This document shows, piece after piece, positions 22,701 to 34,110 of a stretch of DNA of 64,000 nt. A program made the translations under genes and the position numbers. Every line of letters begins with the position of its first letter. Within the stretch, counting starts at the first letter, position 1. Where the stretch lies: the NCBI GenBank assembly GCA_946811185.2, contig OX328101.1, positions 27,636,122 through 27,700,121 of the forward strand, written 5' to 3'. Source of the stretch: Hippopus hippopus. Its lineage: Eukaryota > Mollusca > Bivalvia > Cardiida > Cardiidae. The notes under the pieces are model-generated. The model worked only from the letters and a program-made list of their open reading frames with translations, was not told where the DNA came from and did no database searches.

Positions 22701-22734
22701 CTTAAAATAGGAATAGAATTTAAAATGGAGGTTA

Positions 22735-22860
22735 AAGCCCGATAGCTCAGTCTGTAACAGGGCTATTAATCAAGGGGTCTCAAGTCCAAATCTCCGAGCT
22801 CGGTGAACCGTCATTTTGACGGGGTTCATTCTCCTCTAACTCCTGAACTATTTTTTTAAA
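22735..22860 (+). repeat. tRNA-like SINE head
   Basis: CCCGATAGCTCAGTCTGTAA is A-box-like and CAAGTCCAAATCTCCG is a weak B box. The head is followed by a GTGAACCGTCATTTTGACGG hairpin. Confidence 0.45.
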
Positions 22861-23790
22861 TGATGTTTTTAACAGGTGTATTCCCAAGGATTGTTAAAAA
22901 ATTCTGTACTTTGACAGGTTAAAAATGGCCGCCTGTACAGTACAATTAATTTACTGTCACTATGGTATTAAAGCTTATGACAACTAATGAATGAAGAGGA
23001 TATTTTCTACCAGCTATTTATGTAATAGAGAACATATAGAGAAAGAAATTCATTTCATCTTTTGTCTGCAGACTTTGTGTGGAGATTTAAGGTTCTTGTT
23101 CATTTATCCCAGTTGAACCAAGTAAGATCATCTACATAATTAATTTTAGATGAATACTGGTAAATTTGCATTTTAAAAGTTAGAGTTCGAACAGCGAATT
23201 AATACATTTTTATGGACAATATAGACCCCAGATCAGACTGCACAGGACGTGCAATTTGATCTTCCATCTACATTGTTCAATACACTGAGGTTCTTTTTGG
23301 AGGAATTAAATTAAGTATTTTCAACAAAAAACCGGTAGATTGCACATTTCTGCATAAACCTAACACTAGTCTTATCTTGGACCAACACCGTCTGACACGG
23401 TAGGAATTGTTAGGATATCATGATATTTATAACTTATATTACTCGTTGAAAGCTAGAGCTGTTAAACTTTTATTTGAATTGCATTCAAAATCCATTATCT
23501 CTTCTAGCAAAAGCATGGTGTAGGAATAAGTTTGGTGTGTTGCCTCTTTGACCCTTTCAGTGCCATAGGCGAGGAAATGATTTTTGCGGACGGCATAGAT
23601 TAATTTCACTATTTGCGTAGTTCAAAGGTAAAATGTAGAGCTAACATAAACAAAAAAAAAAAAGGCCTTCCAAGGTGGCGGTGGAAATAAAAAAGAATCT
23701 GAATAATCTCGTATTGGCCCTTTAGATCAGCAGCCAATTAGATCGACTCATTTATGCATTGGCCTTATTTTTACGTGTTGGCTCTGAGAG
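22861..23790. other. no gene; one MITE-C remnant
   Basis: A decayed MITE-C hairpin at about 23,210-23,285 (CAGATCAGACTGCACAGGAC). The rest is unremarkable AT-rich DNA. Confidence 0.4.
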
Positions 23791-23867
23791 TTCATTAATA
23801 AGTATGAGAGTTCATTTATAAGATGTAAGCCTCATATGTAAGGTTTTGACTTTTGGCCGACATATCT

Positions 23868-24830
23868 GGTTATTTTTCGACATAATCCCCTTCAGTATCC
23901 TTTGCCCGTGAATTATTTAAAGGGCCTCGGTGCCACTTTTAAAGAAGTCTTTTCCTTGACCGTTCAGTGAGTCCTCAATTTATGACGTCATCATATGACT
24001 AAAAGTGGGTACCGGAAACGACCCTTTTCAATGTTGCCGGACAAAGAAAAAGTCTGATGGAAGGAGATCAGGAGAATAAGGCAGATACTCAATCAATTGA
24101 AAGCCACATTCGTTAATGGCAGCCATGACAGTGACAAACTTGTGAACAGGGGCATTGTCCTGGTGGAACAGCACAAATTTACTGAATTTTTTTCGGGGCG
24201 CCTGAGTTTGATATTTTCTTATAGCTGCATAAGAAAAGGCGCATAAAATGTGACATTGATTTTTGTCCCTTTTGCAGATAATCTACCATTATAACGCCAC
24301 CGGCATCCCAGAAAACCGAGTTCATAACTTTTAAACTGATAGAAAGGTCTTAGCCTTCTTTGCATGGGAAAAAACAAGGTGCTTTCATTTCCTTGGCTAT
24401 TGTTTGACCTCTGGGGTGAAATAATGGATCCGCGTTTCATCCACATTACAAACATTTGCAGAAAGTTACCAGTTCAAAGGTTCAGGATTAGCACACGACA
24501 AAGTCCGCCTTGTTCGTTTCTGAGCAACTGTCAGAAGTCTTGGTACCCAATGGGCTAAGAGCTTTCTCATTGTACATAAAATCTTTCGTAAGAATGAAGG
24601 TACTCTTTCCTGTGAAATTTCTGGCTACACACCTTTCGGAAACTCGCCTGTCAGCCATAGCAATATCATGGACTTTATTGGCCATTTCTGGGGTTTCAAC
24701 AGTAACGGGCCTACCAGGACGGGCGCCATACTAAAGGCTCTGCCTACCACGCTTGAATTCCGCTGCCCACCTTTCACTGTAGCATATGGAAGGACATCAT
24801 TCCCCAGCGTTGCCTCCATATAGAATGGAT
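23868..24830 (-). pseudogene. mariner-family transposase pseudogene
   Basis: Minus-strand conceptual fragments match mariner transposase in order. Near 24.7 kb are pieces of the helix-turn-helix region and a KVHDIAMADRR-like block at 24.6 kb. The first catalytic-D block NVDETRIHYFTPE lies near 24.43 kb. VFWDAGGVIMVDYL is near 24.29 kb and FHQDNAPVHK, the second D, near 24.16 kb. YSPDLLPSDFF, the third D, is near 24.08 kb, giving the DD34D spacing. The C-terminal EGDYVEK and stop are at 23,870. Frameshifts and in-frame stops (for example just after FTPEVKQ and before the second D) show it is dead. I could not place its terminal inverted repeats. Confidence 0.85.
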
Positions 24831-25139
24831 GTCCTTATGTACTAGTCCTTTCTTATGTCAACTTTGAATCACTGTTCTTCAGCGACTTTGTCCATTTTGC
24901 AAAAGTCACCTGCCTTTTTTTAATTTACAGTGCTCCCTCTTCAACATAAACAGACCAAATGACACCAGTCGTCGGGTACACAGCTTTAAATAGTCATGGA
25001 ATAGTAGGGCTGAAAAAGACATCCCTGCTTAAGTGCTTCAATACTTTCACGAGTGCACTTTCTGGGCACCCTGATGTTGATCTGTATTGGCCGCATAAGC
25101 AGCTACAGTTCTACGAGGCCATTTGAGGGTTAAAGGCAT
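24831..25139. other. probable 5' remainder of the mariner copy
   Basis: Nothing certain. Near 25,060-25,100 is a MITE-C-like CACCCTGATGTTGATCTGTA scrap. Confidence 0.35.
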
Positions 25140-25190
25140 TGTGGGGTGGGGGGGTGGGGGGGGGGCGCGAAGGAGGAGGGGAGGGAGAAT
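25140..25190 (+). repeat. G-rich tract, possible G-quadruplex
   Basis: Several G runs of 4-10 separated by single bases. Confidence 0.6.
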
Positions 25191-25204
25191 TCGTACTAGT
25201 ATTC

Positions 25205-25385
25205 TCCAACATTTCTATATTGCAGTTTTAGTCTTGTTAGGCTAGATTAACAAAGTAATGCAATTCCTGATAGGAAAAACCATTTTTTAGCCCATTAAAA
25301 GCTGTGTTATGGAACTTAGAAAAATGTTTAAGATTACACATAGAATGTTCTTAAGAATGATTTGTGTAAACTGGCCCAGGGCCCG
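25205..25385. repeat. family G element
   Basis: AACAAAGTAATGCAATTCCT and AGAATGTTCTTAAGAATGAT blocks. Confidence 0.5.
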
Positions 25386-25560
25386 CATTCACCTTCCATT
25401 CTCAAAAACATTCTTTGTCTTATTCTGGATTGAAAAAGTAACGCAAGATCTGATTGGCTACACCAAATTTTAACTTATGTTACTTTCAAATTGAGAATAA
25501 AACCTTGAGAATAAGACTAAGAATGATCTTAAGAATGGTTGGTGAATACTGACCCAGATC
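25380..25560. repeat. family G element, better copy
   Basis: GGGCCCGCATTCACCTTCCA start, CTGATTGGCTACACCAAAT middle, AGAATGGTTGGTGAATACTG end; the ends are inverted repeats of each other. Confidence 0.65.
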
Positions 25561-25610
25561 TGGGGTTAAACCGAGGAAAAACTTAAACAAGTGAGCTGTC
25601 GTCATGATAT

Positions 25611-25871
25611 GGCTTGCAACACGCGAAAAGGGGCATTCGGACATTTGCGTAAAGTGTCGTCTCGGATCAGCCTGCGCAGTCCGCGCAGGCTAATCCGACA
25701 CGGCACTTTACGACTACATTAGATTTTGTGCTACAGCAGACTTGTGCAAAACAGAAAATTACATAAAAACGGAAAGTGTCGTTTCGGATTAGCCGGCGCG
25801 GACTGCGCAGGCTGATCCGAGACGATATTTTACGCAAATGTCCGAATGCCCCTTTTCGCGTGTTGCAGGCC
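25611..25871 (-). repeat. MITE-B copy 3
   Basis: Intact double palindrome. ATAT flanks both sides (ATGATAT left, ATATGAT right). Confidence 0.9.
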
Positions 25872-25911
25872 ATATGATTTTAATACTGTTAACAATGTAT
25901 CTAATCTATCT

Positions 25912-25985
25912 TACAAACAAACAAAAAAAAACAAACAAACAAACAAACAAACAAATAAACGAACAAAACAAGCAAAGAAACACTA
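25912..25985. repeat. (CAAA)n microsatellite
   Basis: ACAAACAAACAAAC runs with minor interruptions. Confidence 0.9.
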
Positions 25986-26394
25986 TTTCAGACGACTCTG
26001 CCACATTTTACAGCTATGTGATTCATGCATGCGTGTCCGAGGATATGCCTTGTGGAATTTTATCTATGCTTTCTTCTGACTGAAGTTTTGACAGAGTATT
26101 TACTTTATCTTTGAACATGTTTTTTCTCTCTTTTTTTATCATTTTCAACTTAACCCTATTCTTCTTGAAAGGAGAGGGCCCAGCACGGATGTTCAGTCGA
26201 CAACGTACAGGGCTATGAATCAAAGAATATTTGGTTCGATTCCCAACTCTGCCAAACTCTTTCTAAGGATTTATGATAGTCATTGCTGAAGGAAGTAACT
26301 CTTTGAGCGCCAAATAAATAAGCTCGACCTCTTTCGACGGCTCTAAATATAATCCATTAAAACTTATAAAGATTTTGACTGTATAGGCTTGACT

Positions 26395-26503
26395 GCCGGA
26401 CGGTATAGATCAAAGATCAGACTGCACGTTCTGTGCAGTCTGATCTTGATCTATGCCGTCCTCAAAAGTCACCGTTTTCGTCTATGGCGCAGAGAGGGTT
26501 AAC
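26395..26503 (+). repeat. MITE-C variant (CGGACGGTATAGATC subtype)
   Basis: The hairpin arms read GACGGTATAGATCAAAGATC / GATCTTGATCTATGCCGTCC, followed by ACCGTTTTCGTCTATGGCGC and GGGTTAA. The same subtype lies in reverse at 33,995. Confidence 0.7.
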
Positions 26504-26507
26504 CCTT

Positions 26508-26800
26508 TCTTACAACATTTGTGGGAAAGCAGCAAGTAGCTTTGATATAATGTTGTGCGACGTACTAACTACAGAAAATCATGGAAAGAGTGGATAAGTG
26601 CACTGTTTGTAACTAAAATATAATTATGTTGACAACGGCTTTTAACACGGCAAAAAACGCCAAAACATTCAGTGGAAAGAAGAATAGCTCCTGGAGAAGA
26701 AGTCTGTACACAGTACTGTGGCGACATTTGGGAAAATATTTGTAACCAGCACATTCTGCTTTTCGAACGATGTTTTTCACACTATCAGATTCAAATCCCA
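26508..26800 (-). repeat. MITE-D, strongly decayed
   Basis: AACCCTTTCTTACAACATTT start and AACCAGCACATTCTGCTTTT core. Confidence 0.4.
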
Positions 26801-26809
26801 TCAGTTGCG

Positions 26810-27095
26810 CCATATTTAAGCCTTTTTTTGCTAAACAACTAAAATAAATTTTTCAACTCGATAGAAAAAAATTAAATATTGCTATTTCAAAGTTATGTTT
26901 TTTGCTAAACAACTAAAATAAATTTTTCAACTCGATAGAAAAAAATTAAATATTGCTATTTCAAAGTTATGTTTTTGGGAATAATATCACCTTATCGGAC
27001 AATGTAGATCAAAGATCAGACTGCACGCTCTGTGCAGTCTGAGCTTCATCTACACTGTCCGCAAAAAGTCACTGAGTCGCGCTTAGCAGCCTAAG
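26810..27095 (+). repeat. MITE-C with internal 74-bp tandem duplication
   Basis: TTTGCTAAACAACTAAAATA and following sequence occur twice in tandem (26,827-26,900 and 26,901-26,974), enlarging the left flank. The hairpin and GCAGCCTAAGG end are normal. Confidence 0.8.
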
Positions 27096-27099
27096 GAGG

Positions 27100-27507
27100 A
27101 AGTTTTGACTGAAACAGTTTAAATAAGGACATGCCAAACATTTTGTCATCTAGTGTGCTTAGAGAGTTCAAAGGGAGTTATTGAGATTTTTAGAATGCAA
27201 CCAAACTTTAGAAATAATTCATTATAAATGTGAATAAAGTCTCACGATAGCTGGCAGACCATCAGTAAGGAAAAAAGAGAAAATTAATGTTAGAACATGA
27301 TATTTTTCAGTGGAATTTCTTTTATGGGCTACTTAGCTTCTTAAAGGATTTTCAGATTTCGCAACATAATTTAGCAAATATTTGTGGAAATGTCACGTGG
27401 ACGATAACACACGTCGATTATTTGTGGTCGTATTCAAATGGGTACGATGACGTCTATCTGGTCACATAAAAATAGACAGTTTCTGATTGCCAAAGCACCA
27501 CTCATTT
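27100..27507. other. no gene seen
   Basis: A 60-codon frame at 27.3 kb has no recognisable content. Confidence 0.4.
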
Positions 27508-27747
27508 GAGCCATGCTCTGTGAAAAGGAGGCTTAATGCATCTGCGAAAAGTATCGCAGGCTGACCTGTGCCGAAACTTTTCGTTATCGGTCAATTTTCT
27601 CTATGTCCAAGGACCACTGCACTTGGTGATTAAGCCGGTCGTTAGAAAAAAAAAAAGTGGTTATTATGGATCCATAAGTATTTGATGGCTTGCTTGTGTA
27701 TAGTGCATCACGAAGATGCATTAAGCCCCCTTTTGCCAGAGCATGAC
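27508..27747 (+). repeat. MITE-A copy 8
   Basis: The central palindrome has lost its first arm (AAAAGTATCGCAGGCTGACC). Confidence 0.8.
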
Positions 27748-27889
27748 TAATTTATTTTGAACGCCAAATTCGCACCTTTGTAGAGCATGTAATTGTCTAG
27801 TTTCTTTACGTTTGTAGAGAAAACCATATTCTGTAATATGTACCTGTGTTTAACAAAAGAATTTAATTTCCAACCAAAGAATCCAAAAA

Positions 27890-28032
27890 AGGCCCCTATA
27901 GGAAAACGTAGAAAAATGGGAAAAAGAAACGACTGTAGAAAGGATTCTTTTCCTACGGGAAGATGATTTCTGCTCTTTTCAGATATAACCACAATCATCT
28001 GAGTCACATTAACTTGTATTTTACAAATGACC
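27890..28032 (-). repeat. MITE-D, partial
   Basis: GTAGAAAAATGGGAAAAAGA core and ATCATCTGAGTCACATTAAC block. Confidence 0.5.
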
Positions 28033-28279
28033 AAGAGTTTAATGCATCTGTTAAAAATATCGACCCCGGTCAGCCTGCACGGACTGTGCAGGCTGACCTA
28101 GATCGAAACCTTTTGCCTGTGTTTTTTTTTTTTTTTTTCATGCCCAAGGACCATTATACCTCATGATTCCATCCGTTGTTCGACAAAATGGATTTTATGG
28201 ATCCATAATTATTTGATGTCCTGCTTGGTATAATGAATCACTGAGAAGCATTAAATCCCCTTTTGCCAAAGCAGTGATC
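28033..28279 (+). repeat. MITE-A copy 9
   Basis: Lacks the first terminal 14 bases; palindrome CGGTCAGCCTGCACGGACTG. Confidence 0.75.
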
Positions 28280-28985
28280 AAATGCTTTTTGTATGGACTA
28301 GTCAAAGATTTGTCCATCACCGGTGAAAAGTTTAAAGATGCCCGTCTACAGTCGGTGAGCAAAAACGCTGTTAAATTTCAAACAATTTAGAATGGTACAG
28401 AAATCAGTCCTTTGTGTAAACATGGATAAATTACTGACATATATGGTGTACTTGAAAAAAAGAAACACAGAGATTTGTATTACAAACCGAACATGGGTCA
28501 GAAGAAAACTGGCTGACGATCGGAGCTGTAAACAATGGCGGTGCGTCACGGAAATTTATCGTTGGTTTCCGCCTAGAGTCAGATACGGTGTAATTTGCAT
28601 ATATAGGCCGCGACCTCCGTCTGAAAATCGAGGCTGCAACAGAGAAGCCTCCATTTTCCTTCGTTTACCTCATTAGACACAGGGCGAAGGTCAAATATAG
28701 TCACGTGACGGAATGCATGATCATCATACGAATCTACCCGAGTGTATAACGGACATATCGAAATCTTCGATTCAAAAACCGGAAACGACGAGTCTGTTTA
28801 CATGGAAGGCCGCAACTCAGCGAAATGCATATTCTATCGACCGTAATCTAAGCAGCCTTGCAACCGTGAGGCGCAATATTTGGCATGAAGATATGAGAAT
28901 GACTATAGTTTGATAAAATAAAGACAAAATGAGTTAAAACTGGCTGAAAATGAGTATCAGGGCCTCTTTAACATTTTCCTCTGCG
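28280..28985. other. higher-GC single-copy stretch, no gene assigned
   Basis: Locally richer in CpG. It holds a TATA-like CATATATAGGCCGCG at about 28,600 and several short open frames of 66-94 codons on the plus strand. No domain or splice pattern could be recognised, so no gene is called. Confidence 0.4.
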
Positions 28986-28989
28986 TTTA

Positions 28990-29180
28990 ACTTTAAAATA
29001 ACGGACGGAATTACCCACTACTATGGGACCCGCTCACTGACATTACTCCCAACCAGACGACAAAATGTTAGACTGCTTCAAGCTGACGACAAATAAGATT
29101 AAACTATCCTCTAGTATTTTCTCCTCTTCCCATAATGTTCTCAAAAGCCTTCCTCGTTGAAACACAGACTTATTTGGTGA
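28990..29180 (+). repeat. MITE-D, decayed
   Basis: CAACCAGACGACAAAATGTT and TATTTTCTCCTCTTCCCATA blocks. Confidence 0.5.
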
Positions 29181-29640
29181 AAACCGTAAAGATTTCAGTT
29201 AATAACCTTTTTTTTTTTTTTCATTCATGAACCTTTTTACGCCCGTAAAGTTAAAATACATTTCTTTAAAACGTGGTGAAAAATGGACAGATTGCTTACA
29301 AATTTTCTCAAGTGGGCGAGATGTATGTTATCTTGACTGTTGGTACATGTACGTTTAAATGCATGCATTTAATCCTTGTTTTTTCTCGGAAGCTAGCAAA
29401 TTTGGAAGTAAAAAAAGGAATAAATGGACTGAGGGAAATGTTTAATAACATTAGCGGTTAAGAAAATAGCAGAAAAAGCGTATGTTTTTATAAGCTGGTA
29501 CCAAGCCGTCTATTCAACCCTATTTTATTTATTGAATATTTCTTGTATTGAGTGTTTAGACACGGGGCACCATAGTGCTGTGCTGTAACCGGAAATACAA
29601 AGCTGGGATCATGATATTCGCATAACTGTCCCATATTCCG
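29181..29640. other. no gene seen
   Basis: AT-rich, with a T-run at 29,208-29,222. Confidence 0.4.
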
Positions 29641-29644
29641 TTCA

Positions 29645-29915
29645 TCAGGGCAGGTTAATCACATTCCACACTCTCTGCAATAAGTGGTCGCCATCGATTG
29701 CCCATGTGAATCAACGCCCCACTTCCAAAGGCTGTAAGTACGAGCCTCGTAATGATGTGACTGGCGACTGGAGATAGTGAAAGATACAGGACAAAACCCA
29801 TTCAAAGTTATGCGTAGTTCTTTAACGTGCCCGGTGTAACGTCTCATCCGAAAGACTATTCTTGCTTATAAGCCTCACGGCCTATAGCTTCAGCTTTTCG
29901 GGCTGATCAATAGGG
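29645..29915 (-). repeat. tRNA-derived SINE, degenerate
   Basis: Same family as 10.0 and 17.8 kb: complements of GTCTTTCGGATGAGACGTTA, GTTAAAGAACTACGC and TCTTTCACTATCTCCAGTCG. The tRNA head is barely visible. Confidence 0.65.
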
Positions 29916-30069
29916 GTAATATCTTGTTGGTAACATCTCATATACAGACATGATAAACGCTATGAAAAACCTCATTAAGACCAGACATCTGATTAGTCGA
30001 GACGTTCTTTCTCAGCAAATAATGTGGCTAGCCTTGGAATTAAGAAATTAGACAACCATTTAGAATTCT

Positions 30070-30305
30070 TGATTAACTCCTTACCAAACGTCAAAATTTT
30101 AGACTGTTCCAATTTATAAGTATTTACAGATAACAAACTAGATGTTGCACAAATTAGGAAAAATTTCATTGAAAATGTGGAAAACATTTTGGGAAAAGCA
30201 GAAAATGTTGGTAACCAGTATTTTCTCCTTTTCCCAAAATGTTTTCAAAAGTCAATTTCCTATAGTGGTCGTTAAAACTCGGGATAGTGTGACAAAAGGT
30301 TAAAT
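30070..30305 (-). repeat. MITE-D copy
   Basis: TTAACTCCTTACCAAACGTC start, TGTTGGTAACCAGTATTTTC centre, GTGACAAAAGGTTAAA end. Confidence 0.75.
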
Positions 30306-30474
30306 GTGGTCGCCCATTTTTGACTGCCGTGTCATAATGTAAAACACAAACGTTTACTGTCAGAATGAAAATACGCCGGAAGGTTTACGTACAAACCACT
30401 GAAAAAGTCAATCTTACGTTATTTTTCTTCTGATTCATTACCACCAAAAACTATTTTTGAAATAGGATGGACAA

Positions 30475-30560
30475 CACCAAACAATGCTCAGTGAAAACAT
30501 CGTGGAAAATGCGAGCATTTTTTTTCCTTTGGTCACAAAGTTTTCAAAAGTGGCCTGCTG
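30475..30560 (+). repeat. MITE-D core remnant
   Basis: GAAAACATCGTGGAAAATGC facing TGGTCACAAAGTTTTCAAAA. Confidence 0.45.
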
Positions 30561-30719
30561 CAAGATGCGAACGGGTCGACTGTAATTGAGGACGAAGAAA
30601 GCGCAAAATATCTGAAATAGTGCTGAAATGGTTGTGAAGAGCGTGAAAATACCATCTACTTTCATTAAAATGTGTTTGTTTGGTTTTTAACACCATTTTC
30701 AACATTAAACATTCACCAC

Positions 30720-30930
30720 AAAATCTGTTGTTTTAACGACCCTCAAGAAACAAGCTTTTGAACACATTCCGAGAAAAGTACAAAATGCTGCAAACCAGCA
30801 TTATCTCCGCTCTTTCAAATATGTGTTCTACTCGATCCAAGGCAGATTCCATTATTTAAGCTACATTTAATTTTTCGTCTGCAAATTCTTCTAAATTGAA
30901 CAAGGCTGGAATTTGTCGTTCAGTAAATGT
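30720..30930 (+). repeat. MITE-D, decayed
   Basis: ACGACCCTCAAGAAACAAGC then AAAATGCTGCAAACCAGCAT. Confidence 0.6.
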
Positions 30931-30984
30931 ATCACGACGGCCATTGCGACTATCCATGGTGTTTCTAGAGCTGATTTTCTTAAA

Positions 30985-31190
30985 CCCTTAACATGCTGAG
31001 TAAGTGAAATGAAACCTTCAAGCCCGTTGTAAACACACAATTTCTGCTGTTTCTTACTTATTTTTTGGGTAAAGTACCTTCTCACCGGACAGTGTAGATC
31101 CAAGATCAGACTACACGTTCTTAGCAGTCTGATCTTGATCTACACTGTCCGCAAAAGGTCATTGAGTCGTGCTTAGCAGCTTTAGAGTTG
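30985..31190 (+). repeat. MITE-C copy, full length
   Basis: AACCCTTAACATGCTGAGTA start; hairpin arms perfect except for the loop; GTGCTTAGCAGCTTTAGAG end. Confidence 0.8.
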
Positions 31191-31194
31191 TTGT

Positions 31195-31515
31195 TGTCTA
31201 TTATACCCACGATGGACTTGAACCCACGACATCCTACTCTCCCAGATTTTCCTGTATCAATATTTGGCACAAGATTGCGGCCTTTGCATAGTTCCATGCT
31301 CTCCCTGATCTACCTATATAATTATTTCGCACAAAATTCTTCTTTAAAAAAAAAGGCTTGGTTCCTACATACACATCGTCCAAACTATTTCCAGCACTTA
31401 GAGAGGAATGAATCGCTATCATCAATCATCGGGAATAACTTGGCTGGACCAGCTTACCCTGGTTTCCAAACGCTTCACCGACGGGCATCCGGGTTCGGCT
31501 CGGTTCGTGACGAAA
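31195..31515 (-). repeat. degenerate SINE
   Basis: GAGAGGAATGAATCGCTATC and TCAATCATCGGGAATAACTT match the SINE at 36.9 kb. ACGATGGACTTGAACCCACG at the left is a second tRNA-like box. Confidence 0.5.
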
Positions 31516-31641
31516 ACTTTTACTGTGTAAATAAATGAAAAACTTTTTATTCGAAACCAAGACATGATTAAGAGAGTATCAGAGATCGTATTCTGTCCTA
31601 ACGTTTAATCTTTAGCCGCAAAATAAACAAATTTTCTTTTT

Positions 31642-31868
31642 AAACTCTTTACCAAACGACAAAATTTTAGACTGGTCCAAATTGAAACCACTTGCAGATG
31701 ACAAAATGAACGTAACTCAAAAATTGAAATTTGTTTCCAGCAGGGTAGAAAACATTGCGGGAAAAGGAGAAAATGCTGGTTACCAGCATTTTCTCCTTTT
31801 CCCACAATGTTTTCAAAAGGCATCTATTTCAGGGTCGTAAAAACCAGGGATTGTTTGGTAAAGGGTTA
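31642..31868 (-). repeat. MITE-D copy, reference quality
   Basis: Starts AACTCTTTACCAAACGAC. The perfect palindrome runs CATTGCGGGAAAAGGAGAAA ... TTTCTCCTTTTCCCACAATG around TGCTGGTTACCAGCA. It ends TTTGGTAAAGGGTTAA. The unit would fold into one long hairpin if transcribed. Its ends resemble those of MITE-C (TTAACCCTT), so the same transposase may move both. Confidence 0.85.
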
Positions 31869-31909
31869 AGGGGATTGCGGTGAAAATTGTGAACAAAAAA
31901 AAGCATTTT

Positions 31910-32000
31910 TAGGTTTGTCGTCTTGAATGTATAAGCAGATCGTGTAGATCCAAGATCGAACTGCACATTCTGTGCAGTCTGATCTTGATTTACACGGTTT
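31910..32000 (+). repeat. MITE-C core
   Basis: GATCGTGTAGATCCAAGATC / GATCTTGATTTACACGGTTT. Confidence 0.6.
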
Positions 32001-32217
32001 GCAAAAGCTATTGATCGACAGAGGTGAAAGTTTCAGTAAATAACTTACTCTTGTGCTATAGTTGACTTCATAGATTAGATAAGTAGGTGAAAGTCATTTA
32101 ACGGTCAATGACAAGAAGACACGCTGTTTAGCCCGGAGACTTTTTTGACGTAATCTTTTGGCCAACAGCCGGAGGTCAAAGTCAAACTAATCGTCAATCT
32201 ATTCGACAAGACACATT

Positions 32218-32444
32218 AACCCTTTCCCAAACAATCCCTGGTTTTTACGGGTCAGGAATAGAAGCCTTTTGAAAACATTGTAGGAAAAGGAGAAAATGCT
32301 GGTAAACAGCATTTTCTCCTTTTCCCACAATGTTTTCTACCCTATCATATAGAAAAATCATCTTTTTAGCAACTGTTAATTTGTCATCTGCAAAATGCTT
32401 TCAATTTGGTCTGGTCCAAAATTTGCCGTTTGGGAAAGGGTTAA
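32218..32444 (+). repeat. MITE-D copy, full length
   Basis: TTAACCCTTTCCCAAACAAT start, AAATGCTGGTAAACAGCATTTT core, TTTGGGAAAGGGTTAA end; flanking TTAA intact. Confidence 0.85.
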
Positions 32445-32659
32445 AAGAAGCTATATATTTTCTTTGCAAAAGTTTGACCAGGTACAAAATTAATCAATCT
32501 ATCACCTCTGGATCACTCTGTTTTCGTTTAGTGTGCTGTAGAACTTCGCTTTCTCAGAATGCTTGCATTTCGCAAGTCCTCGAGGCTTTCCAGTATCGTG
32601 AACTCAACAGTCTTTCAAATCAGCTCACACATCCGCACTAAGTAACAAAGCGAAAATGA

Positions 32660-32875
32660 AAGTTCGCATATTCTCCACAAAACCTAGAATTGCTAAATAA
32701 ATTGAAATTTCAAGCCAATGGCAATAACCTAGCTGATGCGAATTCAAGATTTCGTTTTACCGAAAAGATCTCACCATACTGGGTAGTGTAGACCCTGGTG
32801 CAGATTGCGCAGTCTAATCTTAAAGTACAGTGTCCATAAAAGAGCGTTGAGTCGCTGTAAGCATTCTGAGGGTTT
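32660..32875 (+). repeat. MITE-C, diverged
   Basis: CTAAATAAATTGAAATTTCA start, ACTGGGTAGTGTAGACCCTG arm, GCATTCTGAGGGTTTA end. Confidence 0.6.
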
Positions 32876-33019
32876 ATTTTCAGATGTTTTTACAGTGAGT
32901 CAGGTTTTATTCTTACACTTCAAAAAAAAAACTTTTCAAAATTCTGGTTTGAAATCTAAAAATATCCCAGGAGACTACTAGCCCGTAAAGGAATTAATAA
33001 CGAAAAATATTTTGTGTTT

Positions 33020-33180
33020 GAGCCATGCTCTGTGAACAGGGGGCTTAATGCATCTGCAAAACGTATCGACCCAATCCGTGCAGGCTGACCTGAGCCTAAA
33101 CTTTTTGCTTTTGGTCAATTTTCTTCATATCAAAGGACCAGTGTACCCCATGATACAGTCAGCTGTTACAGAAAATGGAT
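33020..33180 (+). repeat. MITE-A copy 10, left half only
   Basis: Breaks off where MITE-B begins at 33,183. The missing right half is not found beyond the MITE-B. Confidence 0.75.
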
Positions 33181-33182
33181 AT

Positions 33183-33438
33183 GGCCTGCAACACGCGAAA
33201 AGGGGCACTCGGACATTTGCGTAAAGTGTCGTCTCGGATCAGCCTGCGCTGTTCGCGCAGGATGATCCGAGACGACACTTTCCGACAACATCTTGTCCTA
33301 CAGTAGACTTGAGCGAAACAGAATATTATAAAACAACGGAAAGTGTTGTCTCGGATTAGCCTGCGCGGACTGCGCTGGCTGATCCGAGACTACACTTTTC
33401 GCAAATGTCCGAATGCCCCTTTTCGCATGTTGCAGGCC
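33183..33438 (+). repeat. MITE-B copy 4
   Basis: Complete; ATAT on the right, GGATAT on the left. Confidence 0.9.
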
Positions 33439-33669
33439 ATATCGATTTACTTAATTTAGAGATGATTAAAGAATTAGAATAGCTCCATCTAAGTAGGAAC
33501 ATATTTTGGCACTTGTAGATTATTTATTTTACCGCATATCGTCCTGCTGTTTCTGATGCAGTCGGTGAAATGCGTGTACATCGTGTAACGTTGCTCCATT
33601 AAACACGAAGTTTGATTTAAGGTTTCGAACTATTTGAGTACATACTCTGCAATCTAAAAGGACATAAAC

Positions 33670-33907
33670 TCTTATCAAACAGATTTCCAGCGTTTTAACA
33701 ACCCTGAAGAAGAAGGCGTTTGAAAACATTGTGGGAAAAGGTAAAATACTAGTAATTAGAATCATTCTCCTTTTCATACAACTTTTTCTATTCTTTCAAA
33801 ACAGATAAAACAAATCCTGTTAATTAATGCAAATTGATTTTGACAGTTGTCTGCAAACGCTTTCAATTTGAACAAGACTGAAAATTTGTCGTCTTGTAAA
33901 GAGTTAA
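33670..33907 (-). repeat. MITE-D, diverged
   Basis: AACAACCCTGAAGAAGAAGG and AACATTGTGGGAAAAGGTAA blocks, GTCTTGTAAAGAGTTAACC end. Confidence 0.65.
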
Positions 33908-33994
33908 CCAGTCGTATCATATCGAACTCGATCCCCAATAAACATGGTTTTACTGATAACAAATGTTTATTCAATCATTATTGAGAATATATAT

Positions 33995-34110
33995 CCCTTA
34001 CGGCGCCATAGGCGAAAACAGTGACTTTTGCGGACGGCATAGATCAAGATCAGACTGCACGGAACGTGCAGTCTGATCTTTGATCTATACCGTCCGCTTG
34101 TGTGGTCAAG
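33995..34110 (-). repeat. MITE-C variant (GACGGCATAGATC subtype)
   Basis: GCGCCATAGGCGAAAACAGT, then GACGGCATAGATCAAGATCA / TGATCTTTGATCTATACCGT. Confidence 0.7.

Noticed and set aside
28392..28913. Host gene with TATA-like box at about 28.6 kb
   Set aside because: Only short overlapping frames without recognisable domains or splice sites; local GC content alone is not enough.
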